Positions 8,618-18,139 of a stretch of DNA of 64,000 bases are shown piece after piece. The DNA comes from an uncultured Bacteroidia bacterium. Its GTDB lineage: Bacteria; Bacteroidota; Bacteroidia; NS11-12g; UBA9320. The stretch's first letter is position 1, and each line of letters begins with the position of its first letter. The stretch spans positions 62,001-126,000 of the forward strand of contig CALSTB010000003.1 in the NCBI GenBank assembly GCA_943789165.1, in the 5' to 3' direction. Below the pieces are notes generated by a model. That model worked only from the letters and a program-made list of their open reading frames with translations. It was not told the DNA's origin and ran no database searches. The translations under genes were made by a program, and so were the position numbers.

Positions 8618-10023
8618 TCGATACGATGTAACAGCACCACGTTCTCTACGTGATGAGTATGAGGAAACATGTCAACCGGTTGGATCTTTTCGATACGATA
8701 TCCTTCACGCATTAAATCTAAATCCCGCGCTTGAGTTGCTGGGTTACAACTTACATACACCACTTTTTGTGCACGTAGTTTCAGTATTTGAGCAACGACA
8801 TCTGGATGCATACCAGCCCGAGGTGGATCGGTTACAATGACATCAGGAATGCCATGTTTTTCTGTAAAGGCATCACTTAGTTCATCCTTCATATCACCTA
8901 CAACAAAAGAACAATTATCGATACCGTTCATTTTCGCGTTTTGATTGGCATCCTCAATGGCTTGCGGTACACTTTCTATACCCACCACTTTTTTTGCTGA
9001 ACGCGCTAAGAACAAGGAGATAGTCCCTGTACCACAGTACAAATCATATACATTTTCAGAACCCGTTAAACCGGCAAAATCCAATGCGGTTTTATACAAC
9101 AACTCTGCTTGCTGTGGGTTGGTTTGGAAAAACGACTTGGGTCTAATTTTAAAAGTCAGGTCGTTTAGTGACTCAGTTAATACCTCATCTCCAGCGTACA
9201 ATTGAATATTCAAATCATAGATGCTGTCGTTCACTTTTTCATTTACAGAGAACAACAAAGAAACGACTTGAGGAAACGCCTCTTGCATCGCTTTCATCAT
9301 GTTTTGTATGACTTCAGGTTCGTTATACCGATAGGTTTGCAAAACCATCCACTCCCCTTTTCGATTGTTCCGCAGCATAAGGTTTCGTAACATGCCTTCT
9401 TGCTTTCGTGCATCATAAAAACTGATTTCGTTGGCAATAGCATACTCAAAACACCAGTTTCGGATTTGGTTAGCATAGTCATCTTGCAACCAACATTTAT
9501 CGATGTGTACTATTTTATCGTAGCGCTTTGGTACGTGAAAACCTAGTCCGGGTTCTTCGATAAAATCGGCGTGGTCTAATTGTTCTCTCGTAAGCCAACG
9601 ACTGTGGCTGTAAGTATATTCCATCTTGTTGCGGTAGGTTTGAGTTTGTGCACTTCCCAGAGCCTGTGGCACATGATCGTATTCTAATTTTCCAATACGA
9701 TTAAATGCGTCTTTCACTTGTTGCGTTTTGAACGTGAGCTGACCTTGATAATCCATTTGCTGCCATTTGCAGCCACCACAGCTTCCGAAATGTGCACAAA
9801 ATGGCTCAACTCTTTCTGATCCTTTTGTGTGCAGCTTTACTATTTCACCCAGTAAAAATTTCTTTTTTCTACCTATGACTTTTAAGTCGCAAACATCTCC
9901 AGGGACAGCGTTTTTTACAAAAACTACCTTCCCTTCCCATCTAGCAATACAATTCCCTTCGGCGCCTGCTGATTCAATCGTAATTTGTTCTAGCAGTCGG
10001 CCGTAAAACTTCCGTATACTCAA
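8614..10023 (-). CDS. rlmD: 23S rRNA (uracil-5-)-methyltransferase, RlmD/TrmA family
   Basis: SAM-dependent enzyme forming 5-methyluridine in 23S rRNA. The 469-residue protein has an N-terminal TRAM domain (about residues 8-65), an iron-sulfur cluster region with Cys76, Cys82 and Cys85 (CAHFGSCGGC) and a likely fourth Cys near 174, and the SAM-binding part with NVYDLYCGTGTISLFLA, TDPPRAG and the catalytic-Cys motif VYVSCNPATQARDL. Length fits the family. Which uracil is modified (1939 or 747) cannot be fixed from sequence alone. Likely co-transcribed with the upstream thioredoxin-like gene (12-base gap). Confidence 0.92.
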   Translation of the reverse strand: MSIRKFYGRLLEQITIESAGAEGNCIARWEGKVVFVKNAVPGDVCDLKVIGRKKKFLLGEIVKLHTKGSERVEPFCAHFGSCGGCKWQQMDYQGQLTFKTQQVKDAFNRIGKLEYDHVPQALGSAQTQTYRNKMEYTYSHSRWLTREQLDHADFIEEPGLGFHVPKRYDKIVHIDKCWLQDDYANQIRNWCFEYAIANEISFYDARKQEGMLRNLMLRNNRKGEWMVLQTYRYNEPEVIQNMMKAMQEAFPQVVSLLFSVNEKVNDSIYDLNIQLYAGDEVLTESLNDLTFKIRPKSFFQTNPQQAELLYKTALDFAGLTGSENVYDLYCGTGTISLFLARSAKKVVGIESVPQAIEDANQNAKMNGIDNCSFVVGDMKDELSDAFTEKHGIPDVIVTDPPRAGMHPDVVAQILKLRAQKVVYVSCNPATQARDLDLMREGYRIEKIQPVDMFPHTHHVENVVLLHRID

Positions 10024-10035
10024 GAAATATTGTGT

Positions 10036-10512
10036 TTAATTATCTGTTGGTTCTGCGTTATGCACTTCCGCCAATTTGTCTAACAAAGCACCAAATTGTG
10101 TTTCATTCATATACCCAGGATATTGGAACATTTTATTCTGTTTTGGCAAAAAGAAAAATGTTGTTGGATACCCACTACTTTTACCTTGGCTTAAGGCTGC
10201 TAAAAGTGTTCGTCCGTCATACGTAGTATCTCCAACGATATAATTTCCGCCTAATTCTGGATTAAATTTAATGGGTATAAAGTTTTTATTAATCTTCTTG
10301 ATGATACTTTGTTTGGCGTACGTGTCTTTATCCATTTTTTTACACCATCCACACCAATCGGTATAGGTATCAATAAGGGCAATCTTGTTTTCAGTTTTCG
10401 CTTTACTAAAACCATCATTCCAATGCTGCCACACTAATTTTTCATCATCCGTTTTAAAAGCAAGTAGTGTTAACACTGTTAAAAAACCGATAGCTAAGAA
10501 TCCTCTTTTCAT
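10036..10512 (-). CDS. Exported thioredoxin-fold protein
   Basis: A 158-residue protein with a hydrophobic N-terminal signal or anchor (about residues 4-19) and a thioredoxin fold carrying the redox motif WCGWCKKMDKDTYA, as in the Thioredoxin_7/DUF255-like group. The TTFFFLPKQNKMFQYPGY segment supplies the cis-Pro region (YPTTF). It probably reduces or isomerises disulfides in the periplasm. It sits 12 bases before rlmD on the same strand. Confidence 0.87.
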   Translation of the reverse strand: MKRGFLAIGFLTVLTLLAFKTDDEKLVWQHWNDGFSKAKTENKIALIDTYTDWCGWCKKMDKDTYAKQSIIKKINKNFIPIKFNPELGGNYIVGDTTYDGRTLLAALSQGKSSGYPTTFFFLPKQNKMFQYPGYMNETQFGALLDKLAEVHNAEPTDN

Positions 10513-10639
10513 TTTTATTATCTTGTTCGTGAGTCAATTGTACTTCAACAATCGTACCGCAACGACACGAAAGTAGTACTTAAATTACCATATTTTGTAA
10601 TTAAATCCTCATAATTGCAAGGACTAAATCCCGTAAACC

Positions 10640-11260
10640 TTGAGTTCGCTATCCTCTAATAAAAATACCAAATTTTCAATAGATGGTGATATTCAAACAC
10701 CTAAAGAGTCGTCGTATCTTAAAGAAGTTGACAAAATTCAGGCAACTCGATTTAAGCGCATCAGTTCCATTTTCATTGTCTTGTTTATTCTTGCGTTTAC
10801 CATTGCCGTTTCCCAATATTTTGCTTTGCAAAAAAGTAGTCAAGACCTGGAACAATTTAAAATTGCTCATGCCGAAACCACTTTGCAAGAACAAGTCGAT
10901 CAATTAACACATGCCAATGACAGCTTGCTTCTAGCCTTGGCAAAATTGAAGTTGAACAACGATTTGTTGGCTGAAAACTTTGACCCTAGACACGGCATAT
11001 TCTTTGAGGTACACATGGACTTTGAAGGTGATTTTGATTTAGATCAATATCAAGCAGAATTATCCAAGTTAATGTCGGTTGAATACGACGGAAGAGAAAA
11101 GCTAGTTTTAGGCAGATTCCGGTCTTTTAAAAAGGCCCTCCTTTTTGAAAACGACCTTAAGAAACTAGGTATTAAAAATCTATACTTGTTGGGACGAGTT
11201 GATGGCAAAATTATGACGTTCAAAGAGGCCTTAGCCCTTGCCCAGAACGAAAATAAATAG
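10640..11260 (+). CDS. Single-span membrane protein with SPOR-like C-terminus
   Basis: The only reasonable start is TTG at 10640, because the first ATG falls deep in the conserved part. The 206-residue product has a cytoplasmic N-terminus (about 40 residues), one transmembrane helix (about 44-65), a coiled-coil stretch (about 66-105) and a C-terminal alpha-beta domain. Its pattern FEVHMDFEG ... VLGRFRSFKKALLFENDLKKLG resembles a SPOR-type peptidoglycan-binding fold, but this is inference. It lies 38 bases before the DUF4175 gene and is probably in the same operon. Confidence 0.7.
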   Translation: MSSLSSNKNTKFSIDGDIQTPKESSYLKEVDKIQATRFKRISSIFIVLFILAFTIAVSQYFALQKSSQDLEQFKIAHAETTLQEQVDQLTHANDSLLLALAKLKLNNDLLAENFDPRHGIFFEVHMDFEGDFDLDQYQAELSKLMSVEYDGREKLVLGRFRSFKKALLFENDLKKLGIKNLYLLGRVDGKIMTFKEALALAQNENK

Positions 11261-11298
11261 CTACATTTACCGTTACTCTTAAAACAGTATTAACTATC

Positions 11299-14200
11299 GT
11301 GCAAAACGCTTCAAATATCCTTATTGAGAAATTAGACGCTTTCATCCGAAAGTATTACAAAAACCAATTGTTAAGAGGTTCTCTTTGGGTTATTGGCGGT
11401 GTGGTAACTGGTGTATTAATTGCCAGCTTGCTTGAGTACTATGGTCATTTCGGCACTAATACACGTACTGTTCTTTTTGTCATCTTATCACTTTTCTGTT
11501 TGTCAATAATCGGCCGATTGGTCGTTCTTCCCTTGTTGAAGTTGTATAAACTGGGAGACAGATTGAAACACAAAGAGGCGGCACAAATAGTCGGCGTACA
11601 TTTTCCAGAAATAAAAGACAAACTCTTAAACACCTTACAACTCGGTGAAGAAGCTTCAGGTAATGCGTTATTGCAAGCTGCCGTTGAGCAAAAAACAAAT
11701 GAGTTAAAACCTATTCCTTTCCAGAATGCTGTCGATTTTACAAGCAACAAGAAATATGTTAAATATGCAGTGTTTCCGTTGTTGATTTTTGGCATTTTGA
11801 TTGCCGTAAACAAAGGCTTCACAGACAGTACAAAAAGACTGGTTCGGTACAACACCCATTTTATTGAACAAGCCCCGTTTCAATTTATGTTGGACATGGA
11901 TGGTTTGGATGTGTTACAAAACACAGAAGTTGAAATTCGAATGAATACGGTTGGCGACGTTATCCCAGATGAAGCATACATTCATTTAGGTGATAACGAT
12001 TTTAAAATGAAAAAGAACAAACAGGGTTCCTTTTCATATTTCGTAAAACGCTTAACAGAAACAACCGATTTTAATTTCAGAGCAGGAGGTTTTAATAGCC
12101 AAGCATTCCGACTAACAACAATACCAAAACCCACGTTGTTAAATTTCGAAACTTTCATGAATTACCCAGATTATACCGGGTTGAAAGACGAATGGATTCG
12201 AAACACTTCAGAAGTGACTGTTCCAGTAGGCACAGAAATTTCATGGAAACTACATACCAAAAACACCCAAGAAGCTAAATTTTCAGATGGGGTAACAGCG
12301 CTTCCATCAAACAAAAAAGGAGACCTTTTTCAAATGGTAAGAAGACTATTGAAGTCAACACAGTTTTCAATAAATACTTCAAACGGACAAGTCCAGTCTG
12401 GCGACTCAATGTTGTTCTCGGTTCAAACCATAGCCGATCACTACCCAAACATCAAGATGGAAGAAAAACCGGATTCTTCGAGTAAGAAATCGATCTATAT
12501 GATGGGACAGATAGACGACGATTACGGATTTAACCGACTGGTGTTTCACTACAAATTTGTTAACTCAAAAACCGAAGAGAAGGTTGGTACCGGTGAAGCT
12601 ATTGCCATTGCGATTGACAAGACCCGCAAGAAACAGGGATTCTATCATTTTTGGGATTTAAACAAATTGGATATTCAACCTGAGGACAAGTTGGAATACT
12701 ATTTTGAAGTTTGGGACAACGATGGCGTGTTTGGAAGCAAATCAACCAAAACAACGCCACAAGTATTTGCTGCACCAAGCTTAGAAGATATCAATAAAGC
12801 CGTTGAGAAAAACACAGAAAAAATCAAAGATGATTTATCCGACAGCAAAAAAAACCTTGAAAATCTTGAAAAAGACCTGTCTGATTTAGAGCGCAAACTG
12901 ACCGAGAAAAAAGAACTCACTTGGGAGGATAAAAAGAAAATTAAGGCACTAATGGAAAACCATAAAGCCTTAGAAAAACAATTGAAGGAAGTGATTCAGC
13001 AAAACACGGAAAACAATGAAACCGAAAGTGAGTTTAAAAAAGTCGACCAAGAAATTCTGCAAAAGCAGGAGCAAATTGAAGACTTATTTAACGAGGTGAT
13101 TGATGACCAAATGAAGGAATTGATGGATAAGATCGAAGCCCTCATGGAAAAAAATCAAAAAGACGAGTTGATGGAACAATTGGATCAACTTAAAATGACT
13201 GATACGGATGTTAAAAAGCAACTTGACCGTATGCTTGAACAATTAAAACAGCTTCAATTAGAAAAGAAAATAAACGAGACTGTCAACAAAATAGATGAAC
13301 TAGCAAAGGACCAAGAAAAGCTTTCTAAAGAGTCTGAAAAAGGTGAAAAGAATGCAGACGATTTAAAGAAAGAACAAGAAAAGCTGTCAAAGAAATTTGA
13401 AGAGGTTAAGAAGGATTTAGAAGACATCGATAAAAAGAACAAAGAATTAGAAAAGCCGATGGACGTTGACCCAAAGAAGATGGATCAGGAAAAAGAAAAC
13501 GTCGACAAGGAACAAGAACAGAGTGAACAAAAATTAGGGAAGAATCAAAAATCTGAAGCAGGTAAAAACCAGAAAAAAGCTGCTGAAGAATTAAAAAAGA
13601 TGGCTCAATCTCTCGACATGCAAATGAAAGAGGCCATGAAGAAGCAAGAGATTGAGGACTATAACACGTTACGCGGCATCTTAGACAACTTGGTGCAAGT
13701 AAGTAAGGATCAAGAAGAATTGATGGAAGCGTTTAAAGAAACGCGGGTATACAACCCAAAATATGTGGAGCTCGGTCAACAACAGAAGAAGATAAAGGAC
13801 GACACAAAAATCATTGAAGACTCTCTGTTTGCCTTGAGTAAGCGCGTCAAACAAGTTGAACACTTTATCAATAAAGAAATTGGTTTGGTAAACAGCAATA
13901 TTGACAAAGCCATATATCAGCTTGGTGAACGAAACACCCATATGGTGGTGAATTACCAACAATATGTAATGACCAGTATGAACAACTTAGCGTTAATGCT
14001 GGAAAATTCTTTGGACCAAATGCAGCAACAAATGCAGAGTAAGCCTGGAAGTGGTTCTTGCTCAAAACCCGGACAAAATAAAAAACCAGGTGGTGCTAAC
14101 TCGATGCGAGAAATGCAAGAGTCGTTGAAACATCAGCTTGAAGAAATGGGCAAACAACAGAAAGAGGGAGGCAAACCATCAAGTATGCAATTTGCAAAGG

Positions 14201-14607
14201 CTGCAGCTCAACAGGCTGCCATTCGAAAAAGATTACAGGATCTAAAGCGCCAATTGGAAAAAGAGGGGAATGGCCAAAAACTCGGAAACCTTGGCAAAAC
14301 CGAACAAATGATGGACGACCTTGAAAAGGAACTTTACAATAAGAATTTAAGTCAGAATGTTTTGCAAAAACAACAAGACATTTTAACACGGTTACTTGAA
14401 CATGAGAAAGCTGAACGCAAGCAAGATCAAGACGACAAACGAAAGTCCAACGAGGGAGAAGATCAGCACCGTACTCTACCTCCAAGCATTGAAGAATATC
14501 TAAAGCAAAAGGATAAGGAGCAAGAATTACTCAAAACATTGCCACCAGATTTGACTCCATTCTATAAAAATAAAGTGCGAGAATACTTTGAGAATATTGG
14601 TCAATAA
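11299..14607 (+). CDS. DUF4175-family giant coiled-coil membrane protein
   Basis: A 1102-residue protein starting at GTG. Two hydrophobic helices near the N-terminus (about residues 24-46 and 54-78) and a third near 152-170 anchor it in the inner membrane. Beta-rich periplasmic domains follow to about residue 490, then a very long Lys/Glu/Gln-rich coiled coil (about 490-790), a second helical region with Met-Gln-rich stretches, and a short C-terminal tail (YLKQKDKEQELLKTLPPDLTPFYKNKV, read in part). This layout matches the DUF4175 proteins of Bacteroidota. Function is not established; a structural or scaffold role in the envelope is plausible. Confidence 0.85.
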   Translation: MQNASNILIEKLDAFIRKYYKNQLLRGSLWVIGGVVTGVLIASLLEYYGHFGTNTRTVLFVILSLFCLSIIGRLVVLPLLKLYKLGDRLKHKEAAQIVGVHFPEIKDKLLNTLQLGEEASGNALLQAAVEQKTNELKPIPFQNAVDFTSNKKYVKYAVFPLLIFGILIAVNKGFTDSTKRLVRYNTHFIEQAPFQFMLDMDGLDVLQNTEVEIRMNTVGDVIPDEAYIHLGDNDFKMKKNKQGSFSYFVKRLTETTDFNFRAGGFNSQAFRLTTIPKPTLLNFETFMNYPDYTGLKDEWIRNTSEVTVPVGTEISWKLHTKNTQEAKFSDGVTALPSNKKGDLFQMVRRLLKSTQFSINTSNGQVQSGDSMLFSVQTIADHYPNIKMEEKPDSSSKKSIYMMGQIDDDYGFNRLVFHYKFVNSKTEEKVGTGEAIAIAIDKTRKKQGFYHFWDLNKLDIQPEDKLEYYFEVWDNDGVFGSKSTKTTPQVFAAPSLEDINKAVEKNTEKIKDDLSDSKKNLENLEKDLSDLERKLTEKKELTWEDKKKIKALMENHKALEKQLKEVIQQNTENNETESEFKKVDQEILQKQEQIEDLFNEVIDDQMKELMDKIEALMEKNQKDELMEQLDQLKMTDTDVKKQLDRMLEQLKQLQLEKKINETVNKIDELAKDQEKLSKESEKGEKNADDLKKEQEKLSKKFEEVKKDLEDIDKKNKELEKPMDVDPKKMDQEKENVDKEQEQSEQKLGKNQKSEAGKNQKKAAEELKKMAQSLDMQMKEAMKKQEIEDYNTLRGILDNLVQVSKDQEELMEAFKETRVYNPKYVELGQQQKKIKDDTKIIEDSLFALSKRVKQVEHFINKEIGLVNSNIDKAIYQLGERNTHMVVNYQQYVMTSMNNLALMLENSLDQMQQQMQSKPGSGSCSKPGQNKKPGGANSMREMQESLKHQLEEMGKQQKEGGKPSSMQFAKAAAQQAAIRKRLQDLKRQLEKEGNGQKLGNLGKTEQMMDDLEKELYNKNLSQNVLQKQQDILTRLLEHEKAERKQDQDDKRKSNEGEDQHRTLPPSIEEYLKQKDKEQELLKTLPPDLTPFYKNKVREYFENIGQ

Positions 14608-14646
14608 GATTAAAACATGTACGAGATTGAACCGTACATCTTAATC
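14608..14646. repeat. Inverted repeat at a convergent gene end
   Basis: GATTAA and TGTACG on the left pair with CGTACA and TTAATC on the right, with a small internal bulge and a 9-base loop. It starts right after the DUF4175 stop and runs into the 3' coding end of the opposite gene. There is no T run, so it may be a transcript-end hairpin for both genes rather than an intrinsic terminator. Confidence 0.5.
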
Positions 14647-15398
14647 AAATTGTACGTCTGCAACATGTCGAGTAATTGATACTCAAAGTAATCTTCATTA
14701 GGCAAATCCTCATGGTCATAAAACCCTGCTCCAGCGAAACCCCATCCTAAGGTCATCCCCACATCGTAAATAAGATGGTCGGTGAACGCACGGGTAATGC
14801 CAATCGACCCGTTGTATTCAATATATCGGTAAGAATGCTTACCAAAATCAAATAATTTACTTGTATACTTTTGGGTAGCGTATTCCGTATAATCCGCCAA
14901 GATATTGTCGAAGTGAATGCCATACGTGTGATAATTTAAACCCAACCTTGTATACACTCCTAACGGTGCGAGTGACCCCTTTTTTCGACGATAAAATTTG
15001 GCTCCTACACCGGTGTACCAATCCACTATTTTAGGGTATCCGTAAAAGTTGTGATAATTCGAATACCCACCTGGCTTCCTATCTAGAAATGGATCGTCAA
15101 AGTAATTTAAATCCAGTGAAGTGGAATTGTGGCCTCCCAATATTTCTAATACAAAATTGTTCGAAAAAATATGCCCGTAGTTTAATTCGAGCTCCGACTT
15201 TAAACTAAACCGACTAAAGTCGGCATTCGACACCTGGTCATGCCTCTTCCACTGCTCCGGATGGTTTGTTCGTATACCTGTGTTTAATTTTATCGAGGCG
15301 TAATTAATCTTACCAAGATACCCAGAGATTACTGGTTTCTGTGCGAACAAAAACAACGACGTCAACAAACCAAAAAGTGTTAATACAATCTTTCTCAT
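14610..15398 (-). CDS. Putative outer-membrane beta-barrel protein
   Basis: A 262-residue protein with a signal peptide (ends LFLFAQ, about residue 19). The rest is rich in alternating aromatic and polar strands (many Tyr, Phe, Asn, Gly), and ends LIKMYGSISYMF with a terminal Phe, as outer-membrane barrels do. No named family recognised. Its ATG overlaps the stop of the M48 protease gene (ATGA, 15395-15398), so the two are translationally coupled and probably functionally linked. Confidence 0.65.
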   Translation of the reverse strand: MRKIVLTLFGLLTSLFLFAQKPVISGYLGKINYASIKLNTGIRTNHPEQWKRHDQVSNADFSRFSLKSELELNYGHIFSNNFVLEILGGHNSTSLDLNYFDDPFLDRKPGGYSNYHNFYGYPKIVDWYTGVGAKFYRRKKGSLAPLGVYTRLGLNYHTYGIHFDNILADYTEYATQKYTSKLFDFGKHSYRYIEYNGSIGITRAFTDHLIYDVGMTLGWGFAGAGFYDHEDLPNEDYFEYQLLDMLQTYNLIKMYGSISYMF

Positions 15399-17548
15399 CT
15401 AAGTCTATTTAATTGGTTAAACGAGTTGTACAAATGTGAATTGATAACACCTTTTCGATATTTTGACGGAAAGGATTTCAAATCATAGAAACCGACGTCG
15501 CCTTTTTTTAAATCGAAGACAATAAACGCATACTCCAAGTTGTGCAGTGGTTTGAGTTGCCAATACAAATAGAACGGAAATGGGTAAAGGGTAATCGCGG
15601 AAAGGATAAAATAGCCCCCATTAAATGTATTCGTTTCGGTAAAATGCGACACGTAATTAATCCCTAAATAATCTGTTCCATACTTCTCCCGTAAGTCTGA
15701 TAAGTTTTGTGTAGAAAAGCTATAGAAATCTTGCCCTTGGTAAATCGATTCTTCACGTAACCAATCGCGAATTACCATATAATCGTTAAACATTTCTGTT
15801 GACCGATCTTCAGGATTGGGTTTGTCAAGCGTTACCAATTCCACTCCAGCCAGTTGCGAGAGCTTCTCCGTACGTTCCTGCAAATCCGCTTGCTCCTGAT
15901 CTGATGTTATTAGCCGCTTATCCAGATCTTTACGTAAGTCAATTCTGTAAAATTTTGGACTCAAAAACAGCATTTTGTTTACATCTGCTAATCCATAATA
16001 AGAAGTGACACCTGGCACATAACTATCGGCCAGTCGATCGTCGTCAGCGTCCTCATCGTCATAGTCGTTGTCCGTTTCGGTGTTATCTTTAAAAGCAGCG
16101 TCAAACTGCGTTTTAAAGCTTTCGTTTTTAAACAACTCTACAAAGGCGATTTTGGCGAAATCTATTTTTTTAGGCTTTCTTTTTCGTTTGGTTGTAGTAG
16201 TGTCTACTTCTGGATATGACGTAAGGATAAAATCTTTTTTAACGTTCTCCGACAAATGCTGAAGGCTTTGCCTTCGTAATGCTACAATAAAACTATCTTG
16301 CTCCATGCCTTCCGATTGTTCCCAGATATATTTGGTGGCCAATACATTCACACCTCGTTTAGGCATCTTGGCAGCGAAAAAATAAAGCGCTTGAATCTCC
16401 CCTTCCACTTCTCGATATCCAGAGCTATACACCTTCTTCTGTTGGTTGCTGGATGTCTTTTGCATCCCGTACCAACACATCAATTCAGATCTTTTTAGAA
16501 ATAAGTGATTGGGGTAGTCTTTTTCCAGTACTTGAATGTGATACAATGCGCCGACATAATTTCCCTGCCGAATAAAAGTATTAATCATCTCGAACTGCGC
16601 CAAATCCTGAAGCTTTGTAAATTCTTGTTGTGTTTTGAGTACGTATAAACTTGAATTGTTGCCTGAATTCGTATCTCCGACTTCCTTAACTATCGCCTTT
16701 TTCCTTTTTTGAATGTTAGGATGTGTCAGTAACTCATCGTCTACATCCTCATCGTCTTTTATCGGCGCAATAGAGTCAATCAGATAATAATCTGAAATCT
16801 TAAAAAAATCATTCTCAAGTTTTTCAAATGAATATTGAATTTCTTCTATTGGTAAATATCCGTGAAGCAGAACATCAAAACCGTTATAAATTTCTTGTAT
16901 AGAATATCCCGCTTGGAGATAATAGATCAAAGCCTCTTTGTCGGCCTCAAATTCTGCCTCCCGGCTGTACTTATAGGTTTTTAAGGTTTTTTCCTCAACA
17001 TCCATGTGTCTGTAACTTCCTCCCTTTGACCATATTTCTTTCTGATTCTCAAACGAATGAAGTACATGACGGTTGTTGTAGTGGCTAATCTCATGCGCTA
17101 ACACATAAGCAAGTTGCGCTTCGTTCTGAACCTTTCCTAACAAACCAAGTGTGACATAAATGATGCCTTGATTGGTTGAGTATGCGTTCACTTGGTTCGA
17201 CTTTATCGTATACACACGAAGTATCTCCCTTAACTCCACATGGTTCACCAGTAATTTTTGCAACAGCTCGTTGGCATAGTTTGATAGAGGATCACCATAA
17301 AGTACGCTTCCACCCGTCAATAGAGTATGGTTGTAATAGTTTGTAAGCACCGCAAATTCTATTACATCATCCTTACTTAAATCCGACTCACTGTTGTTTT
17401 CAATATCCGATTGATACTTCTCACTAAAAGCTGTTTTGAAGTCTTCAGGCATCTCACCTGCGCACCTTAAATGAGTAAAGTCATCAGGAACCTGACAGAA
17501 TGCGCCGACGGTACTTAGAAGTACAATGGCTAAGATTAGTGGTTTCAT
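15395..17548 (-). CDS. M48-family metalloprotease, exported, with long C-terminal region
   Basis: Zinc-dependent endopeptidase of the M48 (HtpX/BepA/LoiP) class. The 717-residue protein has a signal peptide (about residues 1-19), the zinc motif HEISH (His152, Glu153, His156) and the downstream Glu ligand region REAEFEADKEAL (about 196-207). The protease part ends near residue 290. A helical part and an acidic low-complexity patch (about 495-515) follow, then a beta-rich C-terminus of unknown type. BepA-type relatives check outer-membrane protein assembly; coupling to a barrel gene fits such a role, but that is inference. Confidence 0.85.
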   Translation of the reverse strand: MKPLILAIVLLSTVGAFCQVPDDFTHLRCAGEMPEDFKTAFSEKYQSDIENNSESDLSKDDVIEFAVLTNYYNHTLLTGGSVLYGDPLSNYANELLQKLLVNHVELREILRVYTIKSNQVNAYSTNQGIIYVTLGLLGKVQNEAQLAYVLAHEISHYNNRHVLHSFENQKEIWSKGGSYRHMDVEEKTLKTYKYSREAEFEADKEALIYYLQAGYSIQEIYNGFDVLLHGYLPIEEIQYSFEKLENDFFKISDYYLIDSIAPIKDDEDVDDELLTHPNIQKRKKAIVKEVGDTNSGNNSSLYVLKTQQEFTKLQDLAQFEMINTFIRQGNYVGALYHIQVLEKDYPNHLFLKRSELMCWYGMQKTSSNQQKKVYSSGYREVEGEIQALYFFAAKMPKRGVNVLATKYIWEQSEGMEQDSFIVALRRQSLQHLSENVKKDFILTSYPEVDTTTTKRKRKPKKIDFAKIAFVELFKNESFKTQFDAAFKDNTETDNDYDDEDADDDRLADSYVPGVTSYYGLADVNKMLFLSPKFYRIDLRKDLDKRLITSDQEQADLQERTEKLSQLAGVELVTLDKPNPEDRSTEMFNDYMVIRDWLREESIYQGQDFYSFSTQNLSDLREKYGTDYLGINYVSHFTETNTFNGGYFILSAITLYPFPFYLYWQLKPLHNLEYAFIVFDLKKGDVGFYDLKSFPSKYRKGVINSHLYNSFNQLNRLR

Positions 17549-17555
17549 GAAACAA

Positions 17556-17591
17556 ATAACACGATAATTATTTAAATTTTTATCGTGTTAT
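17556..17591. promoter_or_regulatory. Perfect 12-bp inverted repeat between divergent genes
   Basis: ATAACACGATAA (17556-17567) and TTATCGTGTTAT (17580-17591) are exact reverse complements around a 12-base AT-only centre. It begins 7 bases upstream of the M48 gene start, and would be in that gene's leader or promoter; the divergent gene starts at 17642. Either a regulator site or an RNA hairpin. Confidence 0.65.
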
Positions 17592-17608
17592 CTCAAAATC
17601 AAAAAGGC

Positions 17609-17616
17609 TAAGTTTG
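17609..17616 (+). promoter_or_regulatory. Candidate -7 box TAAGTTTG
   Basis: Exact TAnnTTTG match 26 bases before the ATG at 17642. A good TTG at -33 is missing; the inverted repeat at 17556-17591 occupies that region. Confidence 0.45.
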
Positions 17617-17641
17617 TCCTACACTTTTACCTTATAAGTCA

Positions 17642-18139
17642 ATGAACATTCGTTTACTTCTGCTCATTTGTATTGCCTTAGGAATTATCTGGTTTGTGCT
17701 TTCCGTTGCGTTCAGAAGAAAACAACGTTTAAGAAAAATCTTTTTGAATCTTGGTATCCTTACTGGTTTACTTCCGTTACTCATGTATTTCGCGTTTTCG
17801 TTATTTCAGTTCATCAAGGAGCGCCCATTTGTGGGTAATTATGAAGGAGACACTGGCGTTCAAGGAATCGCTAGCCTCGACATTTTTGACGACAACACCT
17901 TCATTTTAAGATCTGATTCTTGTTCCACAGGATTTGTACAAGGAACATGGTCGTATAATTGGATGGATAAAAGCTTGGATTTCGAATCAACAAGTCAACG
18001 AATGGGCGAAACACATGTGACGACTAAAGATTCAATCGTGTTTAAAAATGTGCCGATTTGTATCAAGCTTGTCAGAGAAATGCACATGGGGAAAACGGGA
18101 AAACCGATGGTGGTTCCGATGGAAGAGTTGGAATACTAA
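17642..18139 (+). CDS. Hypothetical membrane protein
   Basis: A 165-residue protein with two N-terminal transmembrane helices (about residues 4-24 and 36-58) and a C-terminal soluble domain of about 100 residues. That domain contains FVGNYEGDTGVQGIASLDIFD and FVQGTWSYNW-like patterns reminiscent of small lipocalin-like or copper-resistance NlpE-like barrels, but I cannot assign a family. The stop interlocks with that of the convergent LytTR regulator (CTAA at 18136-18139). Confidence 0.65.
   Translation: MNIRLLLLICIALGIIWFVLSVAFRRKQRLRKIFLNLGILTGLLPLLMYFAFSLFQFIKERPFVGNYEGDTGVQGIASLDIFDDNTFILRSDSCSTGFVQGTWSYNWMDKSLDFESTSQRMGETHVTTKDSIVFKNVPICIKLVREMHMGKTGKPMVVPMEELEY

Noticed and set aside
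13681-14485. Long minus-strand frames under the DUF4175 gene
   Set aside because: Low-complexity Lys/Glu/Gln codons on the plus strand produce open Phe/Leu/Ser-rich frames on the other strand.
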